Part shown: positions 48,101-57,700 of the stretch, in pieces
Layout: every line of letters starts with the position of its first letter
Position numbering within the stretch: position 1 is the stretch's first letter
Assembly: GCA_001970955.1 (NCBI GenBank)
Contig: MPUH01000123.1
Location: 36,752-100,751 of the forward strand
Direction: 5' to 3'
Length of the DNA: 64,000 bases
From: Stentor coeruleus
Lineage: Eukaryota > Ciliophora > Heterotrichea > Heterotrichida > Stentoridae
Position numbers and translations under genes: made by a program
The notes under the pieces: model-generated
What the model was told of the DNA's origin: nothing
Seen by the model: only the letters and a program-made list of their open reading frames with translations
The model's database searches: none

Positions 48101-49264
48101 AAAATCATTGAAAATTTTTAATGTCTCGGCAATTGACTCTGGATTTGGTTCTATAAGTTTTTCTCTAATAATTAACTCAAACATTTTTAAGTTGTCAATT
48201 GTTTTGATTTCAGTTGATTTTATTCTATTAAGATTGTATTTCATAACATAATACCAGAGGACTGCAGATATTGGGAATAATAATATTAGACCTAGTAAAC
48301 AAAAAAGAATACTGTGGACAAAATACCCAATTATATTCAAAAAACATGATACAACAAAAAACATGTGAATTATGCTGTGGATAAAATTTCCTTTTATTGT
48401 ATAAAACGGTAGATAAAAACATAAAATACTGGCTGATATTGAATGAAGAATCAATAGCATTGCTCGGTATATAAGAAAATTATCAGAGATCAAGGAATAT
48501 AAGAGGAGGCTTAAGTAGTTAGTCAAAATCGTCACTTTTTTAATGCTGCTTGTGCTTTTGGCGTTTAAAGAGTATTTTGCTTTGATATGCTTACAATCAT
48601 AGGAGAATGAAGTGTTGCAATAACAAAGAAAAAATATTATAACTATTGATAAAAGACTCATGAATATTCCAAAAGAGCCTTGATCAAGGGAAACTTTTTT
48701 ATTGTATTCATTTGGCATTCTAGACAGCCAAGAATATTTTAAAGTCATTAATAAGAGCAAGAACAATGAATTATTCCCGATATCTGCTAGAATAAGTAGT
48801 TTGCTTACTACAAATGCTAAATTTTTAGGAATAGTTTTTTTTGTTACACTAAACAGTATCAATATAGACAGTGTTATAACAAAGGATGAACAAAATGCAA
48901 AAGTTCCATAGATACAGGACTGAATTAAACCAGTTTCTACGCATAAAGCATCAAATCTTGAATATTCTAGAATTGACCAGAGTTTTTCATAATTGTTCCA
49001 TTCGTGAATAGGAACATTTCTAATCCAGATAATCGAAGCAACTTGGATTAGTACAACAAAATTTTGGACGTAAAAAACTATAACATAAAGCAATGATGGT
49101 TTCTCTGAGGAATGGCATGCGTAAACTGAGCTTAGTATCATAAAAGCTGCTTTTTTCCATCTGGGAGATTTCGCCTTTAGGTTTAAAAGAAAGCATTCGG
49201 ACTCTCGTCTATTTGCTTGGTCAAGCATATTGTTTATTAATAAACAATAATAAACGCTTAACAT
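45137..49264 (-). CDS. Large multi-pass membrane protein with a PAS domain, paralogue B
   Basis: 1375 aa as an uninterrupted frame, or 1370 aa if the inferred stop-free 15-nt intron at 46706-46720 is removed. Domain order and most helices match paralogue A along the whole length: about nine N-terminal helices, a PAS-like domain (about 560-660: NPLLLVDKTGKIIYSNI), the NGIILERTKGFKKYIKENIED segment, and C-terminal helices ending in YAAVYYPFLLTQGKKVKALE. The two proteins are diverged, so the duplication is not recent. A Cys/Lys-rich intracellular loop (CYCNTSFSYDCKH) is shared by both. The start is the ATG at 49264; the Met at residue 13 is an alternative and aligns with the start of paralogue A. 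Confidence 0.75.
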   Translation of the reverse strand: MLSVYYCLLINNMLDQANRRESECFLLNLKAKSPRWKKAAFMILSSVYACHSSEKPSLLYVIVFYVQNFVVLIQVASIIWIRNVPIHEWNNYEKLWSILEYSRFDALCVETGLIQSCIYGTFAFCSSFVITLSILILFSVTKKTIPKNLAFVVSKLLILADIGNNSLFLLLLMTLKYSWLSRMPNEYNKKVSLDQGSFGIFMSLLSIVIIFFLCYCNTSFSYDCKHIKAKYSLNAKSTSSIKKVTILTNYLSLLLYSLISDNFLIYRAMLLILHSISASILCFYLPFYTIKGNFIHSIIHMFFVVSCFLNIIGYFVHSILFCLLGLILLFPISAVLWYYVMKYNLNRIKSTEIKTIDNLKMFELIIREKLIEPNPESIAETLKIFNDFSKQNTFSKSKLFAIWFSSFYFYTCSNESLALIKLNSKTITGSSLEEDYQEYILKIEINKAIIKLPEYQLINKLRKFEKLKKLDKKTLLSAFTFLRNINLRAPKEPNLEGLVFDFKKNLSKLMTLNSKLTIIFSDSIMLLNFYSTFVNFILGDRDKALGLNIRKDNLIKYQKFKDTRQTIVFSEENPLLLVDKTGKIIYSNIHIQKLFKVSSVYFSERYVHSIFPESLDFFSQKHLASFEEEILENNKYLDAQIGLIDSKSYWIESSVTILLISLSFPLFMITCKPLKYHRQSVVIDKNGIILERTKGFKKYIKENIEDVKGFNVEEILNLSIKDLKRNKTEKIMIDDKIVFAMYTKLSIYGCTLRVVSIYNDEESFSENLQEKEIKLFSENFDFSEKQNVYMENTSSSKINEETRLFESKPENEKSQSSTYSIAYMKKINQLGNQCTKSIRFFKIILILSVIITQITIVILSNMSFLIFAKLSINKQLSQRAINILGETKYLLTSLGDLSGMAYISYSLGSLSDIPLTISQFNQAYNKLYNLTYYYKQYSDIWSNCLDSEVLFSQRIPVIIIQNKTARYEYLTMYNYILKTLQIANLFYDEVINETYNINEYVLFLEYNAFGKASKYLHNELGNIMKCEQSKVEELNENKIMLIVLGFGILAVSGGMMLPFIFYTQKKMNLLWNQIKKTAVEDSIGFKKLCAERLKYYHKTHNYSVAKITQNQKARVLLFSYTYKYVWRILSLIILGSSYYIISNFYFYENFQFLLDKKPDIIYNLVTARVRVATLNFIDRNYLMHNLHLDIIGISPEYVPINPDYLSYHIETSEKLKYSMNQFALLKYGEIRTKKVFDLLFTEVQNTTNILRTGVYPAIFCNIIESYYIVLSRNPMIYPIIVVYLGNIAQIGKTLEVLIDEAQSWSEIIIMRYLNLYLSFALGFSVLMFMLYAAVYYPFLLTQGKKVKALEHIAEVVVVSNISNSNNSGGLNKGKK
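46706..46720 (-). other. Probable stop-free 15-nt intron in PAS/TM paralogue B
   Basis: Read on the minus strand: GTAATTATTACACAG, with A at position 10. It contains no in-frame stop, so the reading frame stays open if it is retained. It lies at exactly the position of the stop-containing intron of paralogue A; removing it turns ILSVIITQITIVILSNMS into ILSITIVILSNMS, which aligns without a gap to ISICIIILSNIS of paralogue A. Confidence 0.8.
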
Positions 49265-50348
49265 AAAGCTGATTATTTAAAATTCTTGAGGTATTGGAAA
49301 AGATAGATAGAATTTAAATATAAGTCGAAATAATAACACTTTAAAAATTAGGCTAATTGCTACTGCTTTTATAGTTTTATTATAATAGAGGTTAAAAATA
49401 CTTTTTGTGTATTAATAATATAAGTATACATATTTCAAGTAGTCTTGAAGTAGTTTTAAAAAATATATATATATAAATTACTATATGTAATATTTATAGA
49501 AGCTAAAATAACGAAAAAAGAGTTAGATTATGAATATTAACGATAAATAGTTTGATTATGCTTTATAATATAGGATATAATACTAGAAATCATATTTTCA
49601 ATTCTTTATAGATTAGCCGGTTTTGTGCTATTAATGGAAAGCGTTTTATTTTTATTGAAAATTCTTTGTTTATAAATCTAGGTTGATCTATGGGAAATTA
49701 TTTTATCAGCTAACAAAATTCTCAACTTAAAGATTTTCCCTGTAACCATATTTCTTATCCAAGCCGTATAGTCAAAATACCCAAAAATTCATTAGACAGG
49801 TTTACTAAGATTTTTCATTTTTAAATACATAACAGAAGCAACTATTAAATATTATTACTTATTGATATAATCATAAAAATATATTTATTTGATTTTTCAC
49901 TTTCATTATATACCTTTTAGCTAATCTATTTTAGCTTCCTGTACTAATATTTTTAATCTAAGTTCTATCACTTTCTTAGATTTTCAAGATAGTTTTCTAA
50001 ACTTCATAAAAGAAACTTATAATAAACTTTATTCTATATTACCAAACTATCTCTACTAAAACATCAAAATAAAGTATCATTTAAATAAAAAACCCCAATA
50101 AATTCTCTTTTCAAAATTTTACAACAAACTTCCAATACTAATTTCATCTAATATAACATTTTTCTTTTTAAAAATCAAAAATACTACTATCTATAAAAAC
50201 CCAATACCAACTCAAAATCCCTTCAACACCTAAAATTCCTCCTCACTCCAAACATAAAACTAAATCCTTCAATTTCTATAAAAAAAAATCCCTTAATCCT
50301 ATAAACCAAGCCAATCTAATCACCTTTTTCTATATTCCCTTTAGATAA
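49265..50348. other. Divergent intergenic, nothing recognised
   Basis: About 1,080 bases between paralogue B and the TBC gene. The right 450 bases are C/A-rich on the plus strand. All frames are closed by stops. It must hold the promoters of both genes. Confidence 0.4.
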
Positions 50349-52274
50349 ATGACTAAATTTATATCATGGAATGATTTCATCAACTACTCAGGCAGCTATT
50401 ATGAAAAACTACACCTTCTCAAATCTTCACAACTAGTCCTAACAAACCCTTCATCATTTAGACATATGTAATTTCCACACAGAGTCTGGGTTAGTCTTAT
50501 CGACCCATCTTTTGCATCTTCAGTCTTAACCGAGTATAAAATCATAAAATCAAGCCGAGATTTACAAATCCCTGAAAAAACCCTTGAACAAGTTCATCTA
50601 TCATGTATTGGGTCTTTTGAATCTTTAAAAGACAAAACATTAGGAAAAAAAGTTGAAAAACTTCTTTGTTATTTTCTTATGAAGAGAAAAGATATACAAT
50701 TTACTGGGGGCATGCAATTTATAGCTAGTTTTTTGCTTGGGATTTTTTGTAATGAAGCTGATGCTTTTGTTATGTTTTGTCATTTTATTGAAAACATTTA
50801 CCCTAGTGTAAAGGATAAATAGAATTTTTGGATACAGACTGAGTCGAAACTGGCTTTTAGGATTGAGTTAGAAATTTTTACAATGAGTGTGGAGAAATAT
50901 TGTCCAAAAATTGCTAAATGCTTAACTGCAGTTTTTAAACCTAGAGATAAGAATGAGAGGCAGTTTGATTGTACACCATTCGAGATTGTTATAAGGAAAA
51001 TTGCAGAAAAGTGGTATTTAAGATGCTTTACACAAAGTTTCATGCCAAACGTAGTTATGAGGATGTGGGATATAATTCTTATCTATGGTTTCGAGTGTTT
51101 TCCAAAAATCGCTCTAGCAATCTTAAGCGAATACGAAAGTGAGTTCATCCATTCAATCAAAGTAGAAACAAGAAGAATATCTCAAGAAATCTCAGTAGAC
51201 TCATTAATAATATCAGGAATTCGAAGTATAAAAAAACTTTTCGAGCTGAGCAAACACCCTAAAATCGAGAGTATCTTAAGCAGGGTGTTAAAAAAGCCAA
51301 TTTTTACCCAGTTCAAACGTGAAGATTTTTTTTCAGATGCCGAAAGGGTTCAAAAAAAGAACTCATATCGTCTTATCCGTTTAAGACAAACCCGAAATAT
51401 CCTCCAAAACTTATATTTTACAGCTGAAACCATAAAAAAAATATACACTGACCTTGATAGCCAAGGTTTAGATTTTATAAATCTTGAAAATTTTTCTAAT
51501 GCCTGTCTTAGATGTACAAGCTGGACCCATAATACAATCCTCAATGTTTTCAATTCAATAGACGAAAATCGAAACGAGTCTATCCAAATAAATTTTCTAG
51601 GCCTTAGTCTATCCTTACTTCTCCCAATAGATATCAAGCAAAGACTTAATGTTTATGTTGAACTTTTTCCTCCACAAGAACTTACAAAAGTAGACTTTTT
51701 ATCTATAATAAGCCGTATTGAAGAATTTCTTGATCCTTACTCAGAAACTTTTTCTAAATATCTTGAAGTATCATTAGATAACTCATGGAATGAATTCCCA
51801 AATCCGGTATTAACAACATCAATACCCCAATTACTGATTTCTATGATTATATTCAACCCTTTGATTGATTATTTAAAAACAATTGATTCTAATGATGAAA
51901 TTATTCCAGAACTTCGAATTGCTGATATTAGCCTTAGTGGATCTTATAGTAATATACATTCACCTTTGTATCAAGGTAGTGAAAAATCTGAGATTAATGA
52001 TGAAGATATGGCTGAACTTGAAAAAAAAATAACTGAAGTTTGTAGAAGCGAAAATGGGGAAGTTGTTGGAAATGAGTATGTTGTACCTAAGGTTGAGAGT
52101 AAAAAAAGTGAAGGGAGTTCTATGAATGAGAATGAAATATCGACAAAGTTTTCAGATCCAATTCATGGTGGAGAGGAGAATAAATTTAATGTTGATCTGA
52201 GTTATATGGGCAAGGTTTTGAAAAATAGGACTTGTGGGAGACTTTGCACTAATAACACTTGTAAGCTATTTTAA
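50349..52274 (+). CDS. TBC-domain protein lacking both catalytic fingers, with EF-hand-like region (three exons)
   Basis: 631 aa; exons 50349-50467, 50483-50807 and 50823-52274. The TBC (Rab-GAP) fold is recognised at about 40-250 from IQFTGGMQFIASFLLGIFCNEADAFVMF (about 110-137, the YxQGMNxIxxxLL...EEAFWxxxxL helix) and WYLRCFTQSFMPNVVMRMWDIILIYG (about 212-237, the F...VLRIWDxxLxEG helix). The Arg finger motif IxxDxxRT is absent and the Gln finger YCQG reads FTGG, so GAP activity is unlikely. After the TBC region come EF-hand-like segments at about 350-410, each lacking a full calcium loop (LDSQGLDFINLENF, IDENRNESIQINF). This TBC plus EF-hand layout resembles TBC1D8/TBC1D9. The last 100 residues are acidic and Ser-rich. 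Confidence 0.78.
50468..50482 (+). other. 15-nt intron, first in the TBC gene
   Basis: GTAATTTCCACACAG, ending in CAG, with an in-frame TAA; removal joins SFRHI to VWVSLIDP. A at position 10. Confidence 0.88.
50808..50822 (+). other. 15-nt intron, second in the TBC gene
   Basis: GTAAAGGATAAATAG, with in-frame TAG; removal joins IENIYPS to NFWIQTESK inside the TBC domain. A at position 10. Confidence 0.9.
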
Positions 52275-52381
52275 TATAAATAAAGTAGATTATATGTTTG
52301 CTTTATGAGTTTTTATAGAATAATTGAGTGTTAGGGTGTTAATTTGAGTATTATCATGGTTTAGTAGATGGTTAAAATATT

Positions 52382-53245
52382 ATGGAAAAACTTGGCCTTA
52401 GTGAATTAGATTCAAAAGATCCTGTGAAACTGATGTATGAAGGACCAACTATGGTTTTATTTTTTTCTTTAAAGGAAATACTTATGATTAAAGAACTGAA
52501 CAAGGATTTGGTTAAAAGTCATTTAAAAGCAGTTAGTATTTATATTGGCGATGAATCTAAAAAAGTTCACCTTTGGAAGCAAAAAGAACCAGAGTGTATG
52601 CCATCATATTTCGGGAGCATCGATCTCAAACCATTCACTTCTTATAATATTACCGAACTCCCATGGATTCTAATTTTCAAAAACAACCAAATCGTCCTTT
52701 CTTGTAAATTTACTGATATTGAAAGACCATTCGTCAAAGGTCTTCTAAGAAAATTCCCTGAATTCAAAATTCAAACAAATAAAACCATTAAAAAAATCGA
52801 CAAAATCCTCACCTCCCCATCTTTAACAATAGACGAAAAACTGTCAATGCTTGAAGACATCTCAACAAAAAGTAACGAAGAAATCCAAAATCTCCAAAAA
52901 GAATTAGATGAAAAAGATAAAATTCTTCGTGATATCCTTTATAAAGTGTAAAAATTATATAGAGACATATATACTGGATCACGTAAAAGACGAGTTAAAA
53001 CTAAAGAAGTAAGTCAAAGCTGGGATAAAAGTGATGCAAATAGTTCAGTTAGTATAAATATAACAGAAAAAAAACTTGAAGTTGTTGAAGAAGTTGAAGA
53101 TGAAAATGTTTTACCGAAAGATTTGTGGATATCTTCAATAAGTAATCAGAAGCCCATGTTCCCAGTATTGACAGGGAATAAACCCCAGAATGCAAAGACA
53201 AGGTCGAAAAGTTCTGTTTTATATGGTAGTGCAAGGAGGAAATGA
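52382..53245 (+). CDS. Thioredoxin-fold-like protein without redox cysteines (two exons)
   Basis: 282 aa; exons 52382-52947 and 52963-53245. The first 110 residues show a thioredoxin-like pattern: PTMVLFFSLKEILM (beta strand then helix), VKSHLKAVSIYIG, then TELPWILIFKNNQIVLSCK, where the Pro before WILIF fits the cis-Pro of the fold. No CxxC lies at the expected position. A coiled coil (about 155-190) and a Lys/Ser-rich tail ending in SVLYGSARRK follow. Inference: a structural or adaptor thioredoxin-like domain. The identification rests on pattern only. Confidence 0.55.
52948..52962 (+). other. 15-nt intron in the thioredoxin-like gene
   Basis: GTAAAAATTATATAG. Splicing turns the stop after LYK into KVDIYTGSRKRR and extends the frame by about 94 codons. 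A at position 10. Confidence 0.85.
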
Positions 53246-53282
53246 TAGATAATTTGATGTTTTTTTTAATAAAAGATACTAA

Positions 53283-53576
53283 TTAGATGTTATCTTTAGG
53301 GTAAAGTTCAGGATATTTGCTCATGTGGGATTGAAGGTCTTCGTATATACGCATGTTTATTAGGAATAAAAAGCTTGATAAAGGGAAGACTAAAAGTTTT
53401 ACATTAAAATTTCCGCTTATGGCCAAGTGGTAATTTTTATATAGATAGTATCCACCTATTGAACTAATAAAACTGTAAAAGCCCATTTTAGCAAGGAGGG
53501 TGTTAGGATTGGTGAAGTCTGGAAATTGTCGGTCGTTTAGTTTAAAGGTCAGGCTAGGGTCTAAATCTTTGTCCAT
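53283..53576 (-). CDS. Small two-helix membrane protein
   Basis: 97 aa, no recognised family. A polar N-terminus (MDKDLDPSLTFKLNDRQFPD) is followed by two hydrophobic helices (about 32-48 and 58-75) and a charged tail RIYEDLQSHMSKYPELYPKD. The size and layout are like small accessory subunits of mitochondrial inner-membrane or ER complexes, which is only a guess. It overlaps nothing and its end is 37 bp from the end of the convergent gene. Confidence 0.6.
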   Translation of the reverse strand: MDKDLDPSLTFKLNDRQFPDFTNPNTLLAKMGFYSFISSIGGYYLYKNYHLAISGNFNVKLLVFPLSSFLFLINMRIYEDLQSHMSKYPELYPKDNI

Positions 53577-54080
53577 TTCTTATGAATATAAAATAAAATG
53601 GATGTATGGTTTTGTATATAGTTATGATGAGATTCTATTAAGAATTAAGGTATTATGATTGTGATTTTTAGTTTTAGGATGATTTTTGTATTATGGCTTG
53701 GATGCTTGGGTGAAGATTTTTGTAAGAAAAATTAGATTTTAGGTTGCACTGTGATTGAAGATATATTTGAAAATAATATCATGTAAAATTAATTATCAGG
53801 ATGCAGTTTTGGAATTTACTAAAATTTTCGCAACATGCATGCATCAAAAGGCAAATTAAAAAATTATAGAATAAAGATTAAAGTTAGAATATATTTAAAT
53901 ATTCATAAATTATTTTTCTAATCAACCATAAACAAAACCAATCCCTTTACCAACCTTTTAAAATCGACTTGTCAATCAATTCATCTTAATTCTCACATTT
54001 ATAACTAAACCCTTTACTTATCTTACTTTAACTTCATCAAATACTTATCAAAAGCAACCTACTATAATTAACATTTAAAT
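53577..54080. other. Intergenic, nothing recognised
   Basis: About 500 bases between two minus-strand genes. It is AT-rich and C/A-rich on its right half. No gene is seen. Confidence 0.4.
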
Positions 54081-54770
54081 TTAAGCTAAGGCTCTTCTAC
54101 ACTTATGACAAACAACTTTAACTCCTTTGCACGAGTTCGTCATATACGGAAGCAAAAAACATCCCAAAACCCCTCCACTCATAAAAATCCCCACACTAGC
54201 CCAAAAAGTTTTCCTGCTATTTACATACTCAACTTCCGTCTTTACTTCCCCTTTACAAGCAGCACACCATCTTAACTGAGGTATTTCACTATCATTTTCT
54301 CCTTCAAGAACAAGACGATTTTCTAAAGCAGCCTGAGGAAAACTATTATACCTAAAGTCTTCATTAATCGACAAAGGCTCAATTTCTATTTCTTGAGTTT
54401 TTCTAGCATTAGAGTCATCTTCTAATTCCTTAAGTTTTTCATTAAGCCTCAATGTCAAGCTTTGTCCCTGTATCTCTTTTAATTTATTCGCTAGCAAAAA
54501 AGGTGTAGATGTTATTGATCTTTTTGGTGAAGTCATTGTAAAAGACCTTTTAAAATTAAAAGACTGCTGGGTGCTAACTTGTAAAGAACTCAAATTCAGC
54601 TCTGAACTCAACTGAGGTTCTTGGTTTTTAGTATTTTTTTCAGTCCTACTACGTTTTGTTCCACGGAAAATCGGCTCTTCTGATAGTTCTGGGCCGGAAA
54701 AATACTGTGGCGAAGGTACAGTCGTCATTTCTACAGGGGTTAAAAAATGGTCAGGTGAGTTATTAAGCAT
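54081..54770 (-). CDS. LITAF-domain membrane-associated zinc-ribbon protein
   Basis: 229 aa. The last 65 residues form a LITAF domain: RWCAACKGEVKTEVEY (first CxxC, about 167-173), a hydrophobic insert TFWASVGIFMSGGVLGCFLLPYM that dips into the membrane, and VVCHKCRRALA at the end (second HxCxxC-type knuckle, here VCHKC). The domain binds zinc and anchors proteins to the cytosolic face of endosomes. The first 160 residues are Ser/Thr/Pro/Glu-rich and probably disordered, with PxxY/PS-type sequences such as PSPQY. The start follows TTTATATAA. Confidence 0.82.
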   Translation of the reverse strand: MLNNSPDHFLTPVEMTTVPSPQYFSGPELSEEPIFRGTKRSRTEKNTKNQEPQLSSELNLSSLQVSTQQSFNFKRSFTMTSPKRSITSTPFLLANKLKEIQGQSLTLRLNEKLKELEDDSNARKTQEIEIEPLSINEDFRYNSFPQAALENRLVLEGENDSEIPQLRWCAACKGEVKTEVEYVNSRKTFWASVGIFMSGGVLGCFLLPYMTNSCKGVKVVCHKCRRALA

Positions 54771-54940
54771 TTATATAAAAATCATTTTCCCATCACAATT
54801 TTTAATTTTTAAATTAAAGTTCTATCTCTAAAAAGCTTCAATTTCTACAAAAAGGACTATTTTTGTCTTAAAAATTTTATAAGTCTTCTTCTGAGAAACT
54901 ATAATTTAAATCCCTAAAAATTGCTACTAAGCTTAGTTTA

Positions 54941-55384
54941 TCACAATGGGAAAGGCGAGGCTTGAAAAATCTTTGAATCGTTAAAAACAAGCATGGAACT
55001 GTAATCGTCATCCATATTTCCACAAATAAAATCTTGAAAATCTTCATCTTGGGAATAATTTTCTGTTGAGACTAAGTCTTTTTCATTCTGATTTGTGTTT
55101 GTTGAGACCTTTTCAGGAAGGATAATGTCTGAGTTTTGTTTAATTTTTGTTTTACTTAGGACTTTTGATGCATAAAAACTGTTATGAACTTTACGATAAT
55201 GTCTATTGAGGCCTTTTCGATATTTGTAAGTAAGGCTACATAGTTCACACATGAACTTTCGTTCTTCTGAATGTACACTTGAATGCCTTTTGAGGAATTG
55301 TTTTGATGTAAAACGTGCTTCACAGATTTCACATACAAAAGGTCGGGTTTCTCTATCCGCCATATTTATGGTTGTCCTTAGCAT
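54941..55384 (-). CDS. C2H2 zinc-finger protein, two fingers
   Basis: 147 aa (140 if the second Met is used). Finger 1 is FVCEICEARFTSKQFLKRHS..H, finger 2 FMCELCSLTYKYRKGLNRHY..KVH, joined by a TGEKP-like linker (SVHSEERK). Two classic fingers would contact about six bases of DNA. The remainder is Asn/Asp/Ser-rich and acidic. Two ATGs are possible; the second (55363) is directly preceded by ATAAAT like many starts in this window and is slightly preferred. Confidence 0.85.
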   Translation of the reverse strand: MLRTTINMADRETRPFVCEICEARFTSKQFLKRHSSVHSEERKFMCELCSLTYKYRKGLNRHYRKVHNSFYASKVLSKTKIKQNSDIILPEKVSTNTNQNEKDLVSTENYSQDEDFQDFICGNMDDDYSSMLVFNDSKIFQASPFPL

Positions 55385-55990
55385 CTAATTGGAAGCTTAA
55401 GTTTTATATAAGGGAATATAGGATAATAAGAAAAGAATGCTGCTTTTGATTAGTTTAAGGTTGAGTTTGTGGATTAGGATTAATCATTATTTTAGGAAAG
55501 AAAGTGGAAAACCCATCAGTTGCTTTTTTATGGTTGGGATGGAGGGTGGAGAAGTGTTTTGAGATTGAAGTTGGCTTTATTTTGTTGAGGTCAATGGGGC
55601 TAGACTAAGATGATTTTAAAGTTATATTAGATACCGGATATATTTCGAGGTATACTTCGAAAAGATCTCTGATTTTTTCCAAAACTACAACAAGAAAACT
55701 TCCTATACTCATAATCCTAACATCACAACTTTCAATATCTTCAACTTATTCATTTCTTCTAAAATATATCATTCGCATTAATTATACACCTCATGCAAAA
55801 ACTTACAGTTTCTTATACAGCGCCTTATTATTAAGAAAATTCCCACAGAAATTCTCAATCATATACCCATCTTCAATAGTATTTTCCCAGCATCACATCC
55901 ATTCAAATCAAGAACCACTTTTGCTGTTAAGTTCTAAAAAATTATAAAAACATAAAAAACTATAAAAAAAACCTAATTAAAAAACATTAA
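55385..55990. other. Intergenic, nothing recognised
   Basis: About 600 bases between the C2H2 gene and the end of SPAG16. It is AT-rich; no gene or repeat is seen. Confidence 0.4.
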
Positions 55991-57700
55991 CTACTGCCAA
56001 ACTCTAAACGTCGCATCAGAACTCGCTGAAACAATAAATTTCCCAGTAGGGTCAAAAAGCACATCCTGAACTCCTTGTTCATGTCCTCTAAGCGTATGAA
56101 TATTTTCCCCAGTCTCCAAATTATAAACATAAATATTCGCATCCTCACTGGCCACAAGTAAAATCACTCCACTTTTATCAAAAACCGAAGAATTAGCAGG
56201 AAGTTGGCCAGTATCAAACTGTATCTTTTCTCTAACCATTCTCGAATCCCATATTTTAACCACTCCATCACTATCACAAGATGAAATTGTATCCCCACGC
56301 ATATTAAAAGATACATGATTAACACAATTCAAATGCCCATAATAAGTCTGTACACATTGAGCAGTTCTCATATCCCACATAGAAACTGTTTTATCTCCAG
56401 AAGCTGATCCTAAGAAATTGCTATATGGTTGGAATTTACAATGATTAATTGAATCAACATGACCTCTATAGCTTTGTCTACATTTTTGAGTTGGTAAATC
56501 CCATAACCGTATTGAATGATCCATTGAACAAGATGCGATAAAATCTCCAGAGTCATGAAAGTCAACATTCCAAACAGCTTGAGTGTGTTGTGTGAAGGTT
56601 GATGTGCATTTAGCATTGACAAAATCCCAAAGTTTTACAGTTTGATCACCTGATGAGGTGGCTAAAATACTACCTTTAGGGTGAAAACTTATTCCTGATA
56701 CCCAGTCTGTATGACCTTCTCCAGACATTATGAGTTCACCGTTTGATAAACTCCACATTTTCCAAGTATGATCATCACTTGCTGTTGCTAAAATAGGTTT
56801 ACGTGCATGAAGGGCAAGTCCTGATATAGCTAATTGATGACCTTTATAAGTACGTGTTAACATAAATGACTCTGCATGAGCTGGCTCAATACCTGTTGCC
56901 GCTGCATATGGATTAGGTCTGTTATCAGCTGGCCATGGAGTTTCTTCTTTTTTACTTTTGGATTTCTCCATTATAGACTTTTTTGTATCTTGTGGTATAG
57001 ACTCTTGATGTGTTTGTGATAAACTTTTTTCTAATGTATCAACCCTACCTTTAAGCCTATCCCTTTCAAGTTTCATAAGCATTTTTTCTTTCATTGCGCT
57101 TTCATATTTTGATGCCAATTCTTTGTATTTTGCTTCATATAACTCTTGACCTTTTCTAAGCTTGTCAATATCCCCGATAAGTTTTTGTTTTTCTTGTTGT
57201 ACTCTATGATGATGCATTCTATGAAAGTCTTTTTCTTTTCTTAATTTGTCCCATGTGGCTATAGCTTTTTCAGCGTTATATTGGGCTTTTTCTAGTTCAT
57301 TTCTCATTGAACTAACTTGGTCTCTAAGTTCTTGATTTTTTAAATATACGTCTGGTACTGGGGCGATATCTTCATTTTTTAGTTTTCCTTTAGCTTTTAG
57401 TTCATACCATTCACTTTGGAAAGCTTCTAGAGTTTTTGTCATTCCTAAACGGACTAAAAAATTCCTCACAAAATCATCTGTGCTTTCATGACGCATTGTA
57501 AACTTACTTTCTATGATTTCCACTGGGGTTTTTGGACCTTCTACTCTACCTTTTACAGCTTGGACCATTGCTTCATAGTCATCTTCTCCTTCAGGGATAT
57601 CTATAGAGTCAATTGCCACACTTTGGTATTCAAAATCATCATTTTCAGAGTCTGTTATATTAACTTCTTCGACTACATATGCGCCATCTTCTTCTGACAT
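55991..57700 (-). CDS. SPAG16: Axonemal central-pair WD40 protein SPAG16/PF20
   Basis: 569 aa. The layout is that of PF20/SPAG16: an acidic N-terminus, a LisH-like segment (about 73-105, DFVRNFLVRLGMTKTLEAFQ), a coiled coil (about 120-240) with the signature EKDFHRMHHHRVQQEKQKLI, then seven WD40 repeats (about 275-569) such as GHTDWVSGISFHPKGSILAT and GHVDSINHCKFQPYSNFLGS. PF20 bridges the two central microtubules of motile cilia and is needed for beating. Start follows GTTATAAAT. Single exon. It supports a ciliated host cell. Confidence 0.93.
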   Translation of the reverse strand: MSEEDGAYVVEEVNITDSENDDFEYQSVAIDSIDIPEGEDDYEAMVQAVKGRVEGPKTPVEIIESKFTMRHESTDDFVRNFLVRLGMTKTLEAFQSEWYELKAKGKLKNEDIAPVPDVYLKNQELRDQVSSMRNELEKAQYNAEKAIATWDKLRKEKDFHRMHHHRVQQEKQKLIGDIDKLRKGQELYEAKYKELASKYESAMKEKMLMKLERDRLKGRVDTLEKSLSQTHQESIPQDTKKSIMEKSKSKKEETPWPADNRPNPYAAATGIEPAHAESFMLTRTYKGHQLAISGLALHARKPILATASDDHTWKMWSLSNGELIMSGEGHTDWVSGISFHPKGSILATSSGDQTVKLWDFVNAKCTSTFTQHTQAVWNVDFHDSGDFIASCSMDHSIRLWDLPTQKCRQSYRGHVDSINHCKFQPYSNFLGSASGDKTVSMWDMRTAQCVQTYYGHLNCVNHVSFNMRGDTISSCDSDGVVKIWDSRMVREKIQFDTGQLPANSSVFDKSGVILLVASEDANIYVYNLETGENIHTLRGHEQGVQDVLFDPTGKFIVSASSDATFRVWQ

